Assembly (NCBI GenBank): GCA_035509615.1
Contig: DATJLK010000099.1
Coordinates: 1 to 29,196, forward strand
Reading direction: 5' to 3'
Source of the DNA: AP-15 sp035509615
GTDB taxonomy: Bacteria > Pseudomonadota > Alphaproteobacteria > ATCC43930 > CGMCC-115725
DNA length: 29,196 bases
Shown here: positions 8,176 through 15,665 of the stretch, piece after piece
Numbering within the stretch: position 1 is the first letter of the stretch
Layout of the letters: every line of letters begins with the position of its first letter
Translations under genes and position numbers: made by a program
Notes under the pieces: model-generated
The model's database searches: none
What the model was told of the DNA's origin: nothing
What the model saw: only the letters and a program-made list of their open reading frames with translations

Positions 8176-8356
8176 CGCTCGCCTCCATCGTCGCGGGAAT
8201 CGATGCCGGCATCGTAGCCGTCAGGACCACGGATGAAAACGGCGCGTCGAGCCCTCGGTTGATGCGGCGGGTCCGTGCCGACGCCGATATGCGGGTTTCC
8301 GACCGCGCCATCAGCGACGCTGCAGCGCAGCCGGGCGCTGCTTTAAACCGGCGATG

Positions 8357-8399
8357 TCAACCCCGTCGCACACCTTTGCCCGCCATGCGGCGGGGTTGA
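8357..8399 (-). terminator. Hairpin downstream of the his/HIT operon
   Basis: Just past the HIT stop codon there is a 9-bp perfect inverted repeat (TCAACCCCG 8357-8365 with CGGGGTTGA 8391-8399). A competing compact hairpin, CCCGCC-ATGC-GGCGGG, lies at 8379-8394. No U-run follows on the minus strand, so if it ends transcription it is not a textbook intrinsic terminator. It may only protect the 3' end. Confidence 0.35.
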
Positions 8400-8400
8400 A

Positions 8401-8763
8401 CTAACCGCGCGACAGCATGGCGCCGAGGTCACGCCCGCCGAAAATGTGCACATGGAAATGCGGCACCTCCTGGTGCGAGGCAGGACCATGATTGGCGAGG
8501 ATGCGGTACCCGCTTTCGGCGACCCCCTCTTGTCTTGCGACAAGCCCGAGCGCGCGTACCAGCGCCGCCATCTCCGCATCACCAGCTTTTTCCGAGAAAT
8601 CAGCGAGCGAGACGTACTCGCCCTTCGGGATCACCAGAATATGCGTCGGGGCCAGCGGATTGATGTCACGAAAGGCGAGGACGTGCTCGTCTTCGTAGAC
8701 CTTGTTGCACGGCAGTTCGCCGCGCAGGATGCGGGCAAAGACATTGTTGCGATCGTAGGCCAC
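8401..8763 (-). CDS. HIT family (histidine triad) nucleotide hydrolase
   Basis: A 120-residue HIT protein of the HINT branch. The triad H102-F-H104-V-H106 (HFHVHIFGG) is intact, and the N-terminal ILRGELPCNKVYEDE and FRDINP segments are typical. HINT enzymes hydrolyse nucleoside phosphoramidates and adenylated adducts in the cytoplasm. It lies 36 bp after hisE on the same strand, an arrangement common in alphaproteobacteria, so it is probably the last gene of the his operon. A link to histidine synthesis is not established. Confidence 0.93.
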   Translation of the reverse strand: MAYDRNNVFARILRGELPCNKVYEDEHVLAFRDINPLAPTHILVIPKGEYVSLADFSEKAGDAEMAALVRALGLVARQEGVAESGYRILANHGPASHQEVPHFHVHIFGGRDLGAMLSRG

Positions 8764-8799
8764 ACTTCGCCCCCGTCTCAGATCGGTCTCAAATCCGGC

Positions 8800-9135
8800 T
8801 CACAAATTGGCGCGACTGCGCTTTTCATCGAGCCCCGAAGTGCCTTCGCGACGCCTCAGTTCGGCGGCGACGTCAGCCGGCGCCACACCGGTATCCGCCC
8901 ACAGCACAAACAGGTGGTAAAGCAGATCGGCGCTTTCGCCGACCAGCTTTGCACGATCACCGCGGATCCCCTCGATGACCGCTTCGACCGCCTCTTCGCC
9001 GAGCTTTTGCGCAATCTTGGTACGGCCGCGCCAGAACAGTCGCGCGGTATACGAAATCTTTGGGTCGGCGCCGCGCCGCGAGTTGATGACTTGCCAGAGG
9101 TGATCAAGGGCGTGACCCAGTTCTTGTGTTGGCAT
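8800..9135 (-). CDS. hisE: Phosphoribosyl-ATP pyrophosphatase
   Basis: A 111-residue HisE, the MazG-fold enzyme that converts phosphoribosyl-ATP to phosphoribosyl-AMP in the second step of histidine synthesis. The metal-binding helices are seen in KLGEEAVEAVIE and GESADLLYHLFVLW, where the acidic residues of the EExxE and ExxD pattern bind Mg. It is a stand-alone HisE, not fused to HisI, as is usual in alphaproteobacteria; no hisI is in the window. The start lies only three bases after the hisF stop, so it is cotranscribed and probably translationally linked. Confidence 0.96.
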   Translation of the reverse strand: MPTQELGHALDHLWQVINSRRGADPKISYTARLFWRGRTKIAQKLGEEAVEAVIEGIRGDRAKLVGESADLLYHLFVLWADTGVAPADVAAELRRREGTSGLDEKRSRANL

Positions 9136-9138
9136 TGC

Positions 9139-9897
9139 TCAGTCCCGCACCGGTATGCCGCTCGCCGCCAGCCGCGCCTTGGCCTCGCCGATGCGCCAGG
9201 TTCCAAAATGAAAAATCGAGGCCGCGAGCACCGCGGTCGCGTGCCCGTCGCGGATCCCCTCGACCAGATGATCGAGCGTGCCGACCCCGCCCGAGGCGAT
9301 GACCGGAACCCGCACCCTGTCGGCGACGGCGCGGGTTAAGGCGATGTCAAAGCCCGATTTCGTGCCGTCGCGGTCCATCGACGTCAACAGGATCTCGCCG
9401 GCTCCGTATTCCGTGAGCCGGCGCGCCCAATCGACTGCATCGATGCCGGTCGGCCGCCGGCCGCCATGAGTAAAAACCTGCCATCGACCGGTTGCGGCAG
9501 CCTTCGCGTCGATCGCGGCGACGATGCACTGGCTGCCGAATTTCTGGGCCGCCTCGCGCACGAATTCGGGGCGCGCCACCGCGGCGGTATTGATCGACAC
9601 CTTGTCGGCGCCGGCCAGCAACAGGCGGCGGACATCCTCGACCGTGCGCACCCCGCCGCCGACCGTCAGCGGCATAAAACACTGCTCGGCGGTGCGGCGC
9701 ACCACGTCATAGAGCGTGTCGCGCCCCTCGGCGCTGGCCGTGATATCCAGAAAACATAATTCGTCGGCGCCCTCGCTATCATAAAAGCGCGCTTGCGCGA
9801 CCGGATCGCCGGCATCGACCAGATCGACAAAATTGACGCCTTTGACGACCCGGCCGTCCTTGACGTCGAGGCAGGGGATGACCCGCATCTTCAGCAT
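9139..9897 (-). CDS. hisF: Imidazole glycerol phosphate synthase, cyclase subunit
   Basis: A 252-residue (beta-alpha)8 barrel that forms imidazole glycerol phosphate and AICAR from PRFAR, using ammonia delivered by HisH. The catalytic acids D11 (VIPCLDVKDG) and D130 (VAAIDAK) fall at the canonical positions, and the phosphate-binding VGGGVR and ASGGVG loops are present. Its ATG overlaps the hisA stop by seven bases (9891-9897), so it is coupled to hisA, a related half-barrel-duplicated enzyme. The length is normal. Confidence 0.97.
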   Translation of the reverse strand: MLKMRVIPCLDVKDGRVVKGVNFVDLVDAGDPVAQARFYDSEGADELCFLDITASAEGRDTLYDVVRRTAEQCFMPLTVGGGVRTVEDVRRLLLAGADKVSINTAAVARPEFVREAAQKFGSQCIVAAIDAKAAATGRWQVFTHGGRRPTGIDAVDWARRLTEYGAGEILLTSMDRDGTKSGFDIALTRAVADRVRVPVIASGGVGTLDHLVEGIRDGHATAVLAASIFHFGTWRIGEAKARLAASGIPVRD

Positions 9898-10628
9898 CGC
9901 GGTTCGCCTGCCGCCAGGCGCAGCGCGGCGCGCGGGTCGATGCGTCCGTCATAGAGGGCCCGCCCGCAGATCACGCCGGCGATCCCGCCATCCTCATGCT
10001 CCTTCAGCGCGGCGATGTCGGCGAGCGAGGCGACACCGCCCGACGCGATCACCGGCATCCGGAGTTGGCGGGCGAGTGCGGCGACGGCCTCGGCATCGAT
10101 GCCGCCGAGCACGCCGTCGCGGGCAATGTCGGTATGGATGATTGCCGCAACCCCGCAATCTTCAAACCGGTGCGCCAGTTCGAGAACGCCGATATCAGCG
10201 GTCTCGACCCAGCCCTCGATCGCAACCCGGCCGTCGCGAGCATCGATTGCGACCACGATCCGGTCCGGGTGGGCGGCGGCGGCATGACGCACCAGATCGG
10301 GGTCACGCAGCGCCGCGGTGCCGAGCACGACCCGATCGATCCCGATCCCCAGCCAATGCTCGATCGCGGCGCGGTCGCGAATGCCGCCGCCGAGCTGGAT
10401 GTTGAGATCAACCGCTTCCCGAATGGCTGCAACCGCGGCGCCGTTGACCGACCGGCCGGCGATGGCGCCGTTGAGATCGACGACATGCAGCCAGCCAAAC
10501 CCGGCGGCGGCAAACGCGCGCGCCTGCGATGCCGGATCATCGTTGAAGATCGTGGCGCTCGCCATTTCGCCCCGCACCAGGCGCACGCATTTGCCGTCTT
10601 TGAGATCGATCGCCGGAAACAGGATCAC
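9891..10628 (-). CDS. hisA: ProFAR isomerase
   Basis: A 245-residue (beta-alpha)8 isomerase that opens the ribose ring of ProFAR by an Amadori rearrangement. D8 (FPAIDLKDG) and D129 (VAIDARDG) are the catalytic pair, and phosphate-binding LGGGIR and ASGGVA loops are visible. The start is GTG at 10628; its first bases form GTGA with the stop of the upstream acetyltransferase gene, a four-base overlap. The frame is open far upstream, but that part is the acetyltransferase gene in another frame and should not be added to HisA. Confidence 0.96.
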   Translation of the reverse strand: MILFPAIDLKDGKCVRLVRGEMASATIFNDDPASQARAFAAAGFGWLHVVDLNGAIAGRSVNGAAVAAIREAVDLNIQLGGGIRDRAAIEHWLGIGIDRVVLGTAALRDPDLVRHAAAAHPDRIVVAIDARDGRVAIEGWVETADIGVLELAHRFEDCGVAAIIHTDIARDGVLGGIDAEAVAALARQLRMPVIASGGVASLADIAALKEHEDGGIAGVICGRALYDGRIDPRAALRLAAGEPRC

Positions 10629-11179
10629 GGTGTCGGCCGATCGTCGAGCAGCTTGTAGTAGTAATGACCCGGGACAATACGGCTGTCGACCCGGGCATAG
10701 ACCGGATGCGTGCCCCAGCGCCGATAGCCGAGGCTCTCGTACAAGCCGATCGCCGCCTTCTGGGTGTCGCGCAGATCGAGGTTCAGCACCGCCAGTCCCA
10801 ATTCGCCGGCAAGCCGCTCGATCTCGATGACGATCCCGCGTCCGAGGCCATGGCCGCGGGCCCAGGGGGCGACAAACGCGCTGGTCAATGTCCCGGCAAA
10901 CGCCTGCGCTTCGTTGTTGCGCGGCGCCCGGCTCAGCTGCGCCGAGCCGGCAATGATGCCATCGAGGCGGCCGACCACCAGTCGCCGCTCGGGAACCAGC
11001 AGCACACCCTTCCAGTAGTTTTCGAGAACCTGGCGCGGCGGCGGCTTGAGCCAGCCAAAACCGCCGCCCTCGACGATCGCGCTCTCGGTCGCCTCGCACA
11101 GATCGTCGAGATCGGTGCCCGAATATTGGGTCAGCCGCTCGACATTGAGCCGTGGCATTGCCGCCTCGTCATTGCTCAT
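10625..11179 (-). CDS. GNAT family N-acetyltransferase inside the his operon
   Basis: A 184-residue acetyltransferase of the GNAT fold. The acetyl-CoA pyrophosphate loop is visible as RGHGLG, after the strand LTSAFVAPWA, and the C-terminal NLDLRDTQKAAIGLYESLGY is the typical fourth motif. The substrate is unknown. Its ATG at 11179 overlaps the hisH stop (ATGA) and its own TGA overlaps the hisA GTG, so it is locked into the operon at both ends. An earlier in-frame ATG at 11188 is less likely. Because it sits between hisH and hisA it is expressed with histidine enzymes, but whether it acts on a histidine-related metabolite or a protein is open. Confidence 0.9.
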   Translation of the reverse strand: MSNDEAAMPRLNVERLTQYSGTDLDDLCEATESAIVEGGGFGWLKPPPRQVLENYWKGVLLVPERRLVVGRLDGIIAGSAQLSRAPRNNEAQAFAGTLTSAFVAPWARGHGLGRGIVIEIERLAGELGLAVLNLDLRDTQKAAIGLYESLGYRRWGTHPVYARVDSRIVPGHYYYKLLDDRPTP

Positions 11180-11817
11180 GGTCGCCATTGCAGAAAGTTG
11201 CCGATCAGCCGCAAGCCCGCCGCCTGACTCTTTTCAGGATGAAACTGGGTCCCGGCGAGATTGTCGTGTCCGACGACCGCCGTGATCGGGCCGCCGTAGT
11301 CGGTCAACGCGACAATGTCGTGTTTGTTGCTGGGGCGGAAATGGTAGCTGTGGACAAAATACGCATGAGCGCCAGAGGCGATCCCGGCAAGCAGCGGGTG
11401 GCTCCGGCGCGGGGTTAGTTCGTTCCAGCCCATATGCGGGATCTTCAGCGCCGGATCACCCGGTTCGAGCGCCACGACCTCGCCATCCAGCCAGCCGAGG
11501 CCGTCGGTGGTTTCGAATTCGCGGCCGCGCTCGGCCATCAGCTGCATGCCGACGCAGATCCCGAGAAACGGACGAGCCCGGGCAAAGACGGCTTCGTGCA
11601 GTGCCGCTTCAAGACCGGGGACCGCGGCGAGCCCGCGCCGGCAATCGGCAAAGGCGCCGACCCCGGGCAGCACGACCCGATCGGCGGCGGCGACATGTTC
11701 AGGCTCGCTGGTGACCGCGACCTTGGCGGCTAACGCATTCTCCGCGGCGGCGCGCTCGAACGCCTTTGCGGCCGAGCGCAGATTCCCCGAGCCGTAATCG
11801 ACGATGGCCACGATCAT
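11176..11817 (-). CDS. hisH: Imidazole glycerol phosphate synthase, glutaminase subunit
   Basis: A 213-residue class I glutamine amidotransferase that produces ammonia for HisF. The nucleophile C88 lies in LGICVGMQ, and the H193/E195 pair in QFHPEKS completes the triad; the oxyanion-region PGVGAF is present. The start at ATG 11817 (MIVAIVDYGSGN) is chosen because the family begins there; the frame remains open further upstream through hisB, in the wrong frame for that gene. It lies 13 bp after hisB. Confidence 0.97.
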   Translation of the reverse strand: MIVAIVDYGSGNLRSAAKAFERAAAENALAAKVAVTSEPEHVAAADRVVLPGVGAFADCRRGLAAVPGLEAALHEAVFARARPFLGICVGMQLMAERGREFETTDGLGWLDGEVVALEPGDPALKIPHMGWNELTPRRSHPLLAGIASGAHAYFVHSYHFRPSNKHDIVALTDYGGPITAVVGHDNLAGTQFHPEKSQAAGLRLIGNFLQWRP

Positions 11818-11830
11818 CACAGGTTGGCCA

Positions 11831-12430
11831 TCACAGGCTGCCGCCCAGAACACCTTTGGTCGACGGTACCATGCCGCCGCGCCGCGGATCGATCTCGACC
11901 GCCTGGCGCAATGCCCGCGCCAAGCCCTTGAAGCAGGATTCGACGATGTGATGATTGTTCTCGCCGTAAAGGTTTTCGACATGCAGCGTGACACCGGCCG
12001 ATTGGGCAAAAGCCTGGAACCACTCTTTGAACAACTCGGTATCCATCTCGCCCAGTTTTGGCCGGGTCAATCCGACCTTCCACACGAGATAGGGCCGGTT
12101 CGAAGCGTCTAGGCTGACCCGCGTCAAGGTCTCGTCCATCGGGATCACCGCGTGGCCATAGCGGGCGATGCCGGCGCGGTCGCCGAGCGCTTTTGATACC
12201 GCCTCGCCGACGACATAGCCGGTGTCTTCGGTGGTGTGGTGAAAGTCGATATGCAGATCGCCCTTTGCCCGCAAGGTCAGGTCGACCAGGCTGTGCTTTG
12301 CGAGCTGCTCGAGCATGTGATCGAGAAAGCCGATCCCGGTTGCGACATCGCCGACGCCGGTGCCGTCGAGATCGACCCGGCCGGTAATCTGCGTCTCCTT
12401 GGTGTTGCGTTCGACTGTCGCCACCCGCAC
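11831..12430 (-). CDS. hisB: Imidazoleglycerol-phosphate dehydratase
   Basis: A 199-residue monofunctional IGP dehydratase without the phosphatase domain of the enterobacterial enzyme. Duplicated metal motifs are clear: HIDFHHTTEDT in the first half and NNHHIVES in the second, with FLDHML. The start is GTG at 12430, six bases after AAGGAG. It is the first gene of the unit hisB-hisH-GNAT-hisA-hisF-hisE-HIT and is divergent from hslV. The roughly 125 bp upstream must hold the operon promoter; no his leader peptide or attenuator is evident. Confidence 0.97.
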   Translation of the reverse strand: MRVATVERNTKETQITGRVDLDGTGVGDVATGIGFLDHMLEQLAKHSLVDLTLRAKGDLHIDFHHTTEDTGYVVGEAVSKALGDRAGIARYGHAVIPMDETLTRVSLDASNRPYLVWKVGLTRPKLGEMDTELFKEWFQAFAQSAGVTLHVENLYGENNHHIVESCFKGLARALRQAVEIDPRRGGMVPSTKGVLGGSL

Positions 12431-12529
12431 GGTGCTCTCCTTGCCGCGCCGCCAATATGCGGCCTGCTTTATTTAGCGGTTTTGCCGCGAAGTTGCCACT
12501 ATCGCTCCAGCGGCCGATCGGTCCATCGG

Positions 12530-12559
12530 CTTGACCGCGAACCCGGCAGGCCCACATGT
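12530..12559 (+). promoter_or_regulatory. Possible heat-shock (sigma-32) promoter for hslVU
   Basis: CTTGACC at 12530-12536 is followed after 15 bp by CCACATGT at 12552-12559. This resembles the RpoH consensus (CTTGAAA, then CCCCATNT), and hslVU is a classic heat-shock operon. It would start transcription near 12566, downstream of two ATGs that may have served as hslV starts before the local duplication. That conflict lowers confidence. Confidence 0.3.
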
Positions 12560-12585
12560 CAAAAATGACAGCCCGCAACGGACAT

Positions 12586-12611
12586 CCCGAAATCAATGCC
12601 CGAAATCAATG
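12586..12611 (+). repeat. 13-bp perfect tandem duplication at the hslV start
   Basis: CCCGAAATCAATG occurs twice in a row (12586-12598 and 12599-12611). The unit is not a multiple of three, so it shifts the upstream in-frame start codons (ATG 12556 and 12565) out of the hslV frame and supplies a new ATG at 12596. Confidence 0.95.
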
Positions 12612-13144
12612 CTTGGCATGGTACGACGATCCTGTGCGTGCGCAAGGACGGTCAGGTCGTGATCGCCGGCGATGGCCAGGTCACGATGGGTCAGACCGTG
12701 GTCAAATCGAACGCCCGCAAACTGCGCCGGCTCGGCGGAGGTGCGGTGATCACCGGCTTTGCGGGGGCGACCGCCGATGCGATCACGTTGTTCGAACGGC
12801 TTGAGGGAAAACTCGAACAATATGCCGGGCAGTTGTCACGTGCCTGCGTCGAACTCGCCAAGGATTGGCGCACCGACCGCTATCTGCGCCGGCTGGAAGC
12901 AATGATGGCGGTTGCCGACAAGAATGTGTCGTTGGTTTTGTCCGGCACCGGCGATGTCCTCGAACCCGAGGACGGGCTGATCGGCATCGGCTCGGGCGGC
13001 GGCTACGCGCTTGCGGCGGCCCGCGCTCTGATCGGCGTCGACGGGCTCGACGCCGCTGCCATTGCCCAGCGCGCGATGGTCATTGCCGCCGGCATCTGCA
13101 TCTATACCAACGACAAGATCACATTCGAAAAACTGGACTATTAG
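12596..13144 (+). CDS. hslV: ATP-dependent protease proteolytic subunit HslV (ClpQ)
   Basis: A 182-residue proteasome-like threonine peptidase. Two stacked hexamers form the HslV chamber, opened by HslU. From this start the propeptide is MPEINAWHG; autocleavage would expose T10 (TTILCVRK) as the catalytic N-terminal threonine. VIAGDGQVTMGQTV and the LSGTGDVLEPEDG segment with GSGGGYA are canonical. The start lies in a 13-bp tandem duplication: removing one copy would restore an unbroken frame from ATG 12565 or 12556. The ribosome site for 12596 is weak (only a GGA about 13 bases away). hslU follows six bases after the stop. Confidence 0.95.
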   Translation: MPEINAWHGTTILCVRKDGQVVIAGDGQVTMGQTVVKSNARKLRRLGGGAVITGFAGATADAITLFERLEGKLEQYAGQLSRACVELAKDWRTDRYLRRLEAMMAVADKNVSLVLSGTGDVLEPEDGLIGIGSGGGYALAAARALIGVDGLDAAAIAQRAMVIAAGICIYTNDKITFEKLDY

Positions 13145-13150
13145 CCGCCG

Positions 13151-14476
13151 ATGCCCGCCTTCAGCCCGCGCGAAATCGTCTCTGAACTCGACCGCTTTAT
13201 TGTCGGCCAGCACGACGCCAAGCGCGCCGTTGCGATCGCCTTGCGCAACCGTTGGCGGCGTCAGCAGCTCGCACCCGAGTTGCGCGAAGAGGTGCTGCCC
13301 AAGAACATCCTGATGATTGGCCCGACCGGTTGCGGCAAGACCGAGATTGCGCGGCGCCTGGCGCGGCTGGCGCAGGCCCCGTTTGTCAAGGTCGAAGCGA
13401 CCAAGTTCACCGAAGTTGGCTATGTCGGGCGCGATGTCGAACAGATCATGCGCGATCTCGTCGAGATCTCGATCGGCATGACCCGCGAGCGGCTGCGCAA
13501 GGAGGTCGAGACCAAAGCCGAAATCGCCGCCGAGGAGCGGGTGCTCGATGCGCTGGTCGGCGCCAACGCCAGCGCCGACACCCGGCAAAAGTTCAGAAAA
13601 CAACTGCGCGAGGGCGGGCTCGACGAGCGCGAAATCGAAATTGCGGTGCAGGAGAGTGCGGCCGCCAATCTGCCGACCTTTGAGATCCCTGGCATGCCCG
13701 GCGCGCAGATGGGGATGCTCAATCTTGGCGATATTTTTGGCAAGGCGTTCGGCACCCGCACCAAACCGAAAAAGATGACGGTCGCCGACAGTTATCGCGT
13801 GCTGATGGCCGAGGAGAGCGACAAGCTCCTCGACCAGGAGATGGTGGTGCGCGAGGCGATCGCCGCCGCCGAGCAGAACGGCATCGTCTTTATCGACGAG
13901 ATCGACAAGATTTGCGGGCGCGGCGAGCGCGCCGGCGGCGTTGGCGGCCCCGATGTCAGCCGCGAAGGGGTGCAGCGCGACCTGTTGCCGTTGATCGAAG
14001 GCACCACCGTCGCCACCAAGCATGGTGCGGTCAAGAGCGACCATGTGTTGTTTATCGCGTCGGGGGCGTTCCACCAGACCAAGCCTGCCGATCTGTTGCC
14101 GGAATTGCAGGGCCGGTTGCCGATCCGGGTCGAATTGAAGGCGCTCGACCGCGCCGACTTCCGCCGCATCCTGGTCGAGCCGGAGGCGAGCCTGATCAAG
14201 CAGTACAAGGCTTTGCTCGGCACCGAGGGGGTTGCCCTCGAATTTGACGAGGATGCGATCGACGAACTCGCCCTGTTGGCGGAGGAGATCAACACCGCGG
14301 TCGAGAATATCGGTGCCCGTCGCCTGCACACGATCCTCGAACGCCTGCTCGAAGAGATCAGCTTTACCGCCTCCGACCGGCCCGAGGGCACCGAAGTCCG
14401 GATCGACCGCGCCTATGTCCGCGACCAGGTCGGCGCGCTGGCGCAAAACGCCGATCTGTCGAAATTCATCCTCTGA
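13151..14476 (+). CDS. hslU: ATP-dependent protease ATPase subunit HslU (ClpY)
   Basis: A 441-residue AAA+ unfoldase that feeds proteins into HslV. Walker A is GPTGCGKT (57-64), the pore loop is GYVG (90-93), and Walker B is IVFIDE (245-250). The variable I-domain between about residues 110 and 240 carries a methionine- and glycine-rich stretch. The C-terminal tail DLSKFIL, which inserts into HslV to activate it, is intact. It is cotranscribed with hslV. A large open frame on the opposite strand is only its shadow. Confidence 0.98.
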   Translation: MPAFSPREIVSELDRFIVGQHDAKRAVAIALRNRWRRQQLAPELREEVLPKNILMIGPTGCGKTEIARRLARLAQAPFVKVEATKFTEVGYVGRDVEQIMRDLVEISIGMTRERLRKEVETKAEIAAEERVLDALVGANASADTRQKFRKQLREGGLDEREIEIAVQESAAANLPTFEIPGMPGAQMGMLNLGDIFGKAFGTRTKPKKMTVADSYRVLMAEESDKLLDQEMVVREAIAAAEQNGIVFIDEIDKICGRGERAGGVGGPDVSREGVQRDLLPLIEGTTVATKHGAVKSDHVLFIASGAFHQTKPADLLPELQGRLPIRVELKALDRADFRRILVEPEASLIKQYKALLGTEGVALEFDEDAIDELALLAEEINTAVENIGARRLHTILERLLEEISFTASDRPEGTEVRIDRAYVRDQVGALAQNADLSKFIL

Positions 14477-14558
14477 CCCGCCCGCCGCTATTCCGCCCTG
14501 GGAAAGTCTCCAATGAGGCCAGGTGTCTGGTGATCTCTCGCTGTGCGAATTGTCTGTG

Positions 14559-14632
14559 GGATTGCTTCGTCGCTCAACTCCTCGCAATGACGACAAGTAA
14601 CGGTGTCATTGCGAGCGCAGCGAGGCAATCTC
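14559..14632. repeat. Palindromic intergenic repeat (REP-like)
   Basis: Two arms, roughly 14560-14591 and 14605-14630, form an imperfect inverted repeat. The inner CTCGCAATGAC/GTCATTGCGAG is perfect, and the outer GATTGCTTCG pairs mostly with CGAGGCAATC. The motif (GTCATTGCGAGCG...GAGGCAATC) is of a kind scattered through many alphaproteobacterial genomes. It lies 3' of hslU and may form a strong hairpin in the transcript. Only one copy is in the window. Confidence 0.8.
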
Positions 14633-14663
14633 GATGCACCGTACCAAACGTAAATTCGCACCA

Positions 14664-15137
14664 CTAGAGGCGCTGCGGATCGATCGTGATCGAGACCGGC
14701 AGGTCGCTGCTGACAAAAATCGGCCGCAGCAGATGCGATTGGAAACGCCACAGCCCGTCATCGCCGAGCGCGCATTGCGCTTCGAAATCGGCGATCATCG
14801 AGGGCGGTCTGACCGTACGTATCGGCGGGCGGCCGTCCGCGCGATAAAGGCTCATGATCCCGAGCGCCCGGCCGCGCCCGGCGCCGTCAGGAAAGACCCG
14901 AAAATTGTCGACGAGGTGACGCGTCGAACTGTTGCCCATCTGCCGGCGGCGGGTGTAGAAGGCGCGGATCTTGTCGGTGCCGTCGAAGCGGTTGTTGCCG
15001 ACGGCATAGAGCGCGTCGGGTAGATAGAACTGGTGCGCCCGCTCTCCGCCGTTTTGATCCACTTCTGCCCAATAATCGATCATCAGGCGATTGAGCGCAT
15101 GCCACAATGCGATGTCTTCGTGGTCCGGCGTTGCCAT
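14664..15137 (-). CDS. SnoaL/NTF2-like domain protein
   Basis: A 157-residue single-domain protein of the SnoaL-like/NTF2 fold, a cone-shaped pocket used by polyketide cyclases, ring-hydroxylating dioxygenase beta subunits and limonene-epoxide hydrolase relatives. Recognisable are the N-terminal helix ALNRLMIDYWAEVDQNG, FYLPDALYAVGNNRFDG with the IRAFYTRRR helix, and the strand STRHLVDNFRVFP. It may be enzymatic or an accessory protein; no dioxygenase alpha subunit is nearby. ATG 15137 has GGAGG five bases upstream, better than the GTG at 15143 that overlaps that site. It precedes no other gene on its strand and may follow the amidohydrolase promoter only distantly. Confidence 0.8.
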   Translation of the reverse strand: MATPDHEDIALWHALNRLMIDYWAEVDQNGGERAHQFYLPDALYAVGNNRFDGTDKIRAFYTRRRQMGNSSTRHLVDNFRVFPDGAGRGRALGIMSLYRADGRPPIRTVRPPSMIADFEAQCALGDDGLWRFQSHLLRPIFVSSDLPVSITIDPQRL

Positions 15138-15665
15138 GGTCACCTCCCCCTTAGATCTTGCGATATCGGCCCCGGATGCCCGGGAATGCCCATTGCCGGT
15201 GATGATGCCCGGGTTTGCGGTTTTCTGAAATCTCTATTCCCGGTGCGGGCGTTGGGGGTCCGATTTCTGACAGGTGGTACCCCCGCACAATCTTCGTCCT
15301 GCCGGCGAAACCCGGCACCTGGTGCTTAGACGCATTCGAAAGAATCAGTGCTGTGCGTTCTTTTACCTTCACGGCCGGGACCTTCCCGGCGGAGGGCGGG
15401 ACCCAGCCCTGCCGTAGGGACTGGCCTTTGCCGGTGTCGTCGGCGCTTTGTTCCGGACATTGGTGGCGGCCAGGGCCAAGTGAAGCTTGTGAATGGGCCG
15501 AACCCAGTGTCCTCAGCCCGTCAGAGGCAGGCACTGGACCCTCGCCGTCGCTGAGGCGACGGAAAAAGCGAATGCGGCGTATCGGTCTCGGGTGAGACGG
15601 AGAGCCGCCCGCGTCCTCGCTGCTGGCGTTCCGTCTCGCCCGTCGCGCCGGTTCCCGCTGCTGCC
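15138..15665. other. Hairpin-rich noncoding block
   Basis: These 528 bases carry no convincing gene although frames cross both strands. Perfect or nearly perfect hairpins are packed into it: TGCCGG/CCGGCA (15300-15317), GCACC/GGTGC (15315-15325), GCCGGGA/TCCCGGC with a 3-base loop (15374-15390), AGGGC/GCCCT (15393-15410), CCGTCGC/GCGACGG with a 4-base loop (15545-15562), and a 12-bp stem with one mismatch (15590-15601 with 15630-15641). GATGCCCGGG also repeats at 15175 and 15204. It looks like a composite of intergenic palindromic repeats, or possibly a structured RNA. Confidence 0.55.

Noticed and set aside
12836..14596. 586-codon open frame on the minus strand across hslV and hslU
   Set aside because: It is antisense to two well-recognised genes, has no family resemblance, and arises from GC-rich codon bias.
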